A model generated the notes under the pieces. The model was given only the letters and a program-made list of their open reading frames with translations, was not told where the DNA came from and did not search any database. From a virus, in IMG/VR virus record IMGVR_UViG_3300026097_000029, positions 1 through 54,968 of that record: DNA of 54,968 bases. One strand, written 5' to 3'. This document shows positions 51,921 through 54,968 of this stretch, piece by piece. Each line of letters opens with the position of its first letter. Within the stretch, counting starts at the first letter, position 1. A program made the position numbers and the translations under genes.

Positions 51921-52184
51921 ATGTTGAATATAGAAGCGGAAGGTTTTGTATTTAAGTATGAAGAAAAAGGCAATCATAACAAAGCCTACACAAAGCCGTA
52001 CACAAATCACTCAAGAGGGTATTCGGATAGAATGATTGATGTTATTTATAATGACAAAAACAATTGGGTATTAATTTGCCAAGGAGATGATGAAACCCCT
52101 TGGGGTGATTGGGAAACAATGTTTGCTGGACAAATACAAAACCAACAAGATTTTAAAAAAGTGCTTGAAATGGTCATCGTTTAA
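51921..52184 (+). CDS. Hypothetical cassette protein, 87 aa
   Basis: The longer frame begins with TTG at 51894 within the repeat arm, so the ATG at 51921 is taken, with an AAGGA-like signal just before it: MLNIEAEGFVFKYEEKG, then SRGYSDRMIDVIYNDKNNWV and CQGDDETPWGDWETMFAGQI. Acidic, Trp-rich, no known domain. The boxes before (51896-51910) and after (52181-52195) it are complementary in 14 of 15 bases. Confidence 0.6.
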   Translation: MLNIEAEGFVFKYEEKGNHNKAYTKPYTNHSRGYSDRMIDVIYNDKNNWVLICQGDDETPWGDWETMFAGQIQNQQDFKKVLEMVIV

Positions 52185-52188
52185 TGGC

Positions 52189-52319
52189 ACACAACGGCTC
52201 AGTATAAAAAATCGTAGCGGATAGATACCGCTTAAATGTCAAATTATAAATAACTTAATAAAATGGAACAAACATCGAATAACAGAAACCCCCGCTATGT
52301 TTTTTATACATTGTTGGCG
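52189..52319 (+). repeat. attC-like site 7 (131 bp)
   Basis: The R'' is ACACAAC (52189-52195) and R' GTTGGCG (52313-52319). Arms GTATAAAAAATCGTAGCGG (52202-52220) and CCGCTATGTTTTTTATAC (52292-52309) pair nearly fully. An in-frame ATG (52263) lies in the loop and reads out through the right arm. Confidence 0.65.
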
Positions 52320-52463
52320 GTAGTGCTTTTAATTACTGCCTGTTCGGGTGATAGCGAAAGTAGCTCACAATTTTCTGAATGGCTTAAACAACCGATAACA
52401 GAAATGAGCATATTTGAATTGATATTGGTTGTAGGTTTTGTTGGACTGCTTACACGGTCTTAG
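52263..52463 (+). CDS. Possible lipoprotein, 66 aa, starts in a hairpin loop
   Basis: From the ATG at 52263 the frame reads MEQTSNNRNPRYVFYTLLAV then VLLITACSGDSESSSQ. LLITACSG is a short lipobox, so the mature protein would begin at Cys27, with a Ser/Asp tail and a C-terminal membrane helix (FELILVVGFVGLL). The first 20 residues lie in the loop and right arm of site 7; a GTG start at 52323 would leave only the lipobox part. Which start is used is open. Complementary boxes flank 52313-52476. Confidence 0.45.
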   Translation: MEQTSNNRNPRYVFYTLLAVVLLITACSGDSESSSQFSEWLKQPITEMSIFELILVVGFVGLLTRS

Positions 52464-52469
52464 CATTAC

Positions 52470-52590
52470 CGCCAACGTAATTGTATATGGTGCGTTGCAT
52501 CACAAAATTTAATTAATAAAAATAAAGATAATGGAAGTAGAAGAACGATATAAAAAACCACAAGGCAATGCACTATATACATTGTTAGCA
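52470..52590 (+). repeat. attC-like site 8 (121 bp)
   Basis: The R'' is CGCCAAC (52470-52476) and R' GTTAGCA (52584-52590). Arms TGTATATGGTGCGTTGC (52482-52498) and GCAATGCACTATATACA (52565-52581) pair with few wobbles. An ATG at 52531 in the loop reads through the right arm into the following gene. Confidence 0.65.
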
Positions 52591-52740
52591 GCAGTTAAAC
52601 TTGCTTATGGGCAATACAAACTTGATGTGGACTACGTAAAAAATAAAAGTAATATATGGGAAGGGAAGCCATATAGTTGGGGATTAACTCATTGGGCAAT
52701 AGCAAAACATAGGTTCTATTGGTTTGTCATTAAACGCTAA
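52531..52740 (+). CDS. Hypothetical cassette protein starting in a hairpin loop, 69 aa
   Basis: From the loop ATG the frame reads MEVEERYKKPQGNALYTLLA and continues AVKLAYGQYKLDVDYVKNKS, ending with an aromatic stretch (HRFYWFVIKR). The YTLLA part lies in the arm and parallels YTLLAVV of the neighbouring cassette. Without the loop start, only a TTG in the box could start it. The boxes before (52584-52598) and after (52737-52751) it are complementary. Function unknown. Confidence 0.5.
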   Translation: MEVEERYKKPQGNALYTLLAAVKLAYGQYKLDVDYVKNKSNIWEGKPYSWGLTHWAIAKHRFYWFVIKR

Positions 52741-52744
52741 TTGC

Positions 52745-52809
52745 TGCTAACGGACGAGTATATGCGAAGTGCTGACGATAGGAAGCATTGCGTATATACA
52801 TTGTTAGGT
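52745..52809 (+). repeat. attC-like site 9 (65 bp, compact)
   Basis: The R'' is TGCTAAC (52745-52751) and R' GTTAGGT (52803-52809), a GTTRRRY box. Arms GTATATGCGAAGTGCT (52758-52773) and AGCATTGCGTATATAC (52784-52799) pair with a 10-base loop and extra bases on the left side. It resembles classic attC sites in size and layout. Confidence 0.7.
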
Positions 52810-52841
52810 GCAGTACGGTATTAATATAACAAAACTAAAAT

Positions 52842-53606
52842 ATGAAACAAACAGAATTATTCTTATTTGACAAAGTAGTGAACATTGACGGAGATGTAGC
52901 GAAATTCAAAAACCGAGAGATAAAAGCAAAAGAAATCTTTACTATACGTGAGATTGACAAGAAAATAGCTTACGCATTTATTAAACAATACCACTACTTA
53001 AAAGATGCTAAGTTCTTTGCAAAATATTCTTATGGACTTTATATTGATAATGTACTAGTTGGCTGCTCTACTTTTAGCAACCCACAAGGTATAAGTGCAA
53101 TGAAAAGTTGGTTTGGATTACCTAATAGCGACCAAAGTGTATTAGAACTTAGCAGACTGTGTATGTTACCTAAACTTAATGGTACAAACGCAACAAGCTA
53201 TTTACTTGGCAATAGTATGAAGATGCTAAAACAAAAGGAAGTTAAGGCTGTAATTACATTAGCTGATGATAGTAGGCACGTTGGAAGTATTTACCAAGTT
53301 TGCAATTTTAAATACTATGGCTTAACTGATAAAAAAACTGATTTCTTTTGTGCTGATGGTAGAGTGAACCCAAGAGGCAAAACAAAGGATTTAGAAGGTG
53401 TTTGGCTACCAAGAACACAAAAGCATAGATACGCTTTTTTATTGGATAAGAAAATGAATGTTTTGCTGAGTGAGAGTGAACGACCTACACTTGAAGATAC
53501 AAGCGAATATGATTGCTGTAACGGAACTAATAAGGTTTTTGATAAGCGATTTAATAAGCACTACACTTGCCCAAAATGCACAGGTGTAATTGAAGAACTA
53601 ATGTAG
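52842..53606 (+). CDS. Mom-like DNA modification protein with zinc-ribbon tail (cassette gene), 254 aa
   Basis: The protein has 254 residues. Its GNAT-like core has YSYGLYIDNVLVGCSTFSNP (63-82), ELSRLCMLP (102-110), LADDSRHVGSIYQVCNFKYY (140-159) and KHRYAFLL (194-201). This pattern resembles the Mom family of phage Mu, which converts adenine to N6-carbamoylmethyladenine and protects phage DNA. The C-terminal part has Cys pairs at 225-226 and 243/246 in a CxxC pattern (YDCCNGTNK ... YTCPKCTG), like a DnaJ-type zinc ribbon, absent from Mom itself. Boxes at 52803-52817 and 53605-53619 are complementary. Confidence 0.7.
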   Translation: MKQTELFLFDKVVNIDGDVAKFKNREIKAKEIFTIREIDKKIAYAFIKQYHYLKDAKFFAKYSYGLYIDNVLVGCSTFSNPQGISAMKSWFGLPNSDQSVLELSRLCMLPKLNGTNATSYLLGNSMKMLKQKEVKAVITLADDSRHVGSIYQVCNFKYYGLTDKKTDFFCADGRVNPRGKTKDLEGVWLPRTQKHRYAFLLDKKMNVLLSESERPTLEDTSEYDCCNGTNKVFDKRFNKHYTCPKCTGVIEELM

Positions 53607-53612
53607 TATTGC

Positions 53613-53640
53613 ACCTAACTGGTCGGTGATAACGCTAGTT
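53613..53640 (+). repeat. Truncated attC-like site (28 bp)
   Basis: The R'' is ACCTAAC (53613-53619) and the R' GCTAGTT (53634-53640) has C where T is usual. Only AACTGG/CTAGTT pairs remain, so the long arms have been lost. It is still the right box for the following gene, whose end box at 53922-53928 complements GTTAGTT. Confidence 0.5.
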
Positions 53641-53671
53641 GCGATGGATTAATAAACTAAAAATAAAAAAA

Positions 53672-53917
53672 ATGGATATAGATAAAATAGTAGATAGCAA
53701 AGTGATAACAATGACTAATTTAAGCGGTAAAAAATCAAAAGTGCTATTTCTTAAAAACGAAACTGAAATAGAAGCATTTAAAGAGCAATTAGCGTTATTA
53801 CGTGTTAGTTGCCAAAGGGAACAGTTAAAGGCGTTCGGTGAAATTATAGCACAAAAAATGCATAATGGAGAAGAATTCAATTTAACAAAAGAAGTAGAAA
53901 ACTTTATTAGCCTTTAA
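53672..53917 (+). CDS. Hypothetical cassette protein, 81 aa
   Basis: A longer frame begins with TTG in the box at 53639; the ATG at 53672 with its A-rich leader is taken: MDIDKIVDSKVITMTNLSGK, then KSKVLFLKNETEIEAFKEQL and a Glu/Leu-rich helix. Small, helical, no known domain. Its stop precedes the next box by four bases. Confidence 0.55.
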   Translation: MDIDKIVDSKVITMTNLSGKKSKVLFLKNETEIEAFKEQLALLRVSCQREQLKAFGEIIAQKMHNGEEFNLTKEVENFISL

Positions 53918-53921
53918 TTGC

Positions 53922-54833
53922 AACTAACGTATTGGTATATGGTTAGTGCCGTGTAAATAGCACAGACTTTTAAATTAATAAAAGAAGTAATAATTAAAAT
54001 ATTTTTTATGAGCGTGGGCAAAAAATATAAAGTAGTTGAAGTAACTTTAAATGATATAGAAGAATGGCTATTGTATAAGCACTATGCCAAAAGAAAATGC
54101 AATGTAATGTTTGCTTATGCTTTAGTTGATAATAATGAAATTATTGGTGTTTGTACTTTAGGTATGCCACCTACTCCATTTTTTAGTAAATTGTTTGATA
54201 AAGGGACTTACTTAGAATTAAACAGACTAATAACAAATGATGGTCTACCTAAAAATACACTTTCTTTTTTTGTCGCAAATATTTTAAATAAGATAGGTGA
54301 TTATGTGGTTGTTTCTTATTCTGACCCAAATAACGGACATAATGGATATATTTATCAAGCTACTAATTGGATTTATACTGGTGCAGGTAGGGTAAACCAA
54401 AAAGACAAAAGAGGTGTAAATAAGTTTTTTTACAATGGTAAAGAATACCACGAAAGGCATATACCAGAAACAATGTCAAGATTAGGATTTAATATAGATA
54501 ATGATAAAACAAAAAACGAAAATTGGATAAATAACGGTGGTGAGATAGTACCACAAAAAAGAAAACATAGGTATTTTTATATTTGCGGTAATAAAAGGTT
54601 TGTAAAAAAGAACAAGAAAATAATAGAAAATTATTTTGACATTTACAATTACCCAAAAGAAGAGAATACAAACTATGATGCAAGTTATATTGTAAAAAAC
54701 AAATATATAAAACCTAAATTGTTTTGATAAAAACAAAAGAGCGTGGGCAAAAAAATATTTTAATTATGGACAAACAGACACAAATTATTGAATTAAGCAC
54801 GGACTTAGGCATTAACTATATGCCGTGTTGTAG
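53922..54833 (+). repeat. attC-like site with a gene in its loop (912 bp)
   Basis: The R'' is AACTAAC (53922-53928) with left arm GTATATGGTTAGTGCC (53935-53950). The matching right arm GGCATTAACTATATGC lies at 54808-54823, with R' GTTGTAG (54827-54833). The loop of about 850 bases holds the Mom-like gene 54008-54727, which is bordered by direct repeats GAGCGTGGGCAAAAAATAT at 54010-54027 (18 of the unit) and 54739-54758 (one extra A). Confidence 0.55.
54008..54727 (+). CDS. Second Mom-like DNA modification protein (in a hairpin loop), 239 aa
   Basis: The protein has 239 residues. Its core has VMFAYALVDNNEIIGVCTLG (33-52), YLELNRLITNDGLPKNTLSF (68-87), VSYSDPNNGHNGYIYQATNW (102-121) and KHRYFYICG (186-194). 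The E-L-x-R-L, D-x-x-x-G-H-x-G-x-I-Y-Q and K-H-R-Y landmarks match the gene at 52842 and the Mom family; the closing zinc ribbon is missing. The two proteins are diverged, so they are not a recent duplication. The gene lies in the loop of a long hairpin, and its start lies in a direct repeat. Confidence 0.7.
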   Translation: MSVGKKYKVVEVTLNDIEEWLLYKHYAKRKCNVMFAYALVDNNEIIGVCTLGMPPTPFFSKLFDKGTYLELNRLITNDGLPKNTLSFFVANILNKIGDYVVVSYSDPNNGHNGYIYQATNWIYTGAGRVNQKDKRGVNKFFYNGKEYHERHIPETMSRLGFNIDNDKTKNENWINNGGEIVPQKRKHRYFYICGNKRFVKKNKKIIENYFDIYNYPKEENTNYDASYIVKNKYIKPKLF

Positions 54834-54855
54834 CATCGTTTTAATGTGCTACAAC
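54827..54855 (+). repeat. Gene-less minimal cassette
   Basis: GTTGTAGCA and TGCTACAAC face each other with 11 bases between, so the complementary end boxes of one cassette lie almost together and no gene can fit. The left arm of the next site follows (54851-54870). Confidence 0.5.
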
Positions 54856-54870
54856 ACCGAATAACAAAAC
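54851..54870 (+). repeat. attC-like left arm whose partner is at the left window end
   Basis: ACAACACCGAATAACAAAAC lacks a right arm in the window. It pairs with the reverse complement of 139-160 (about 14 of 17 positions after allowing one gap), like the other sites. This joins the two window ends. Confidence 0.45.
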
Positions 54871-54888
54871 ATTAAAAACATTAACCCT

Positions 54889-54968
54889 ATGAAACTACTT
54901 GAAAACGTTGCGGAAAGATATATTGAAAGTTCTAATAAAGGAGCAATAAATTATACAGATGAGCTTAA
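54889..54968 (+). CDS. 5' part of a small hypothetical protein
   Basis: From the ATG at 54889 the frame reads MKLLENVAERYIESSNKGAI then NYTDEL and runs off the window in codon 27. It lies in the loop of the end-spanning hairpin. Joined directly to base 1 it would meet TAA after one more residue; with one missing base it would run on into the 44-residue frame at 1-135. Confidence 0.5.
   Translation, partial: MKLLENVAERYIESSNKGAINYTDEL

Larger units (their letters stand above)
49480..54968 (+). mobile_element. Cassette array, right-hand part (attC-like sites, no integrase)
   Basis: Between 49480 and the right end are single plus-strand genes, each bordered by imperfect inverted repeats with outer boxes GTTRNNN and NNNYAAC. 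In nearly every unit the box before the gene is the reverse complement of the box after the same gene, often over 14-15 bases (for example 51896-51910 with 52181-52195). This own-pair rule is the mark of circular integron cassettes. The arms share TATATACATT- and GTATATGG-type cores. No integron integrase was found, so it is a cassette cluster lacking one. The array continues at 1-1480. The 300-base stretch at 49456-49773 holds only two such sites. Confidence 0.7.

Noticed and set aside
49480-54968. CRISPR array
   Set aside because: The repeats are imperfect inverted repeats of different length, with genes, not short spacers, between them.
1-54968. tRNA or other stable RNA genes
   Set aside because: Intergenic regions were read for cloverleaf-like stems with anticodon loops; none was found by eye. 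A tRNAscan-SE run would decide.
1-54968. Phage or integron integrase
   Set aside because: No protein shows the tyrosine recombinase R..HxxR..Y layout or a serine recombinase start. The array therefore has no integrase in the window.

Overview
The window reads as the genome, or most of it, of a tailed phage of Bacteroidetes, probably of a flavobacterium. The sequence is AT-rich, starts rarely carry a Shine-Dalgarno sequence, and promoters follow the Bacteroidetes TAnnTTTG -7 pattern (twelve were located). The head and neck genes look like those of crAss-like and Cellulophaga-type podoviruses: large terminase, 806-residue portal, acidic scaffold, capsid protein ending in a GRNNF-type tail, and a giant stabilisation-type tail protein opening with a D-E-R-L-L-x-N-G-x-x-R box.

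Layout. Positions 1808-36424 form one long minus-strand late region. In transcription order it holds tail fibres (36.4-29.0 kb), lysis genes (28.3-27.3 kb), a metallophosphoesterase, small conserved head genes, a holin-like protein, a protein with two GroES-like halves, terminase, portal, scaffold, capsid, tail tube/stabilisation proteins, and three internal-virion-like proteins ending in a 1928-residue protein. A plus-strand island at 36517-38357 encodes GroEL and GroES from a divergent promoter. A second minus-strand block (38455-44115) holds a MarR-like DNA-binding protein, small membrane and basic proteins, minor tail proteins and thymidylate synthase. At 44.1-44.2 kb a divergent promoter pair starts a plus-strand region: an HTH protein, then about 1 kb without genes that carries three direct 'TTAGTC' iterons, an inverted copy, a perfect DnaA box and an AT-rich tract (candidate origin), then many small early-type genes.

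From about 49.5 kb to the right end, and continuing at the left end to about 1.5 kb, lies the most unusual part: single plus-strand genes separated by imperfect inverted repeats that behave like integron attC sites. Each unit begins with a GTTRNNN-type box, and the box at its far end is the reverse complement of its own first box, as expected for individually mobile circular cassettes. No tyrosine recombinase is present. Six of the genes look like DNA-modification enzymes: four methyltransferases of different kinds and two Mom-like proteins. Some hairpins hold a gene inside the loop.

The unpaired arm at the right end of the window matches the unpaired arm at the left end, so the two ends probably adjoin on a circular or circularly permuted molecule. 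No DNA polymerase, primase, helicase, RNA polymerase or integrase was seen, so replication must lean on the host (iterons plus DnaA) or on genes outside the window. Working model: the phage builds its capsid with its own chaperonin, copies its DNA with host machinery, makes thymidylate, and protects its DNA with an exchangeable set of modification cassettes.
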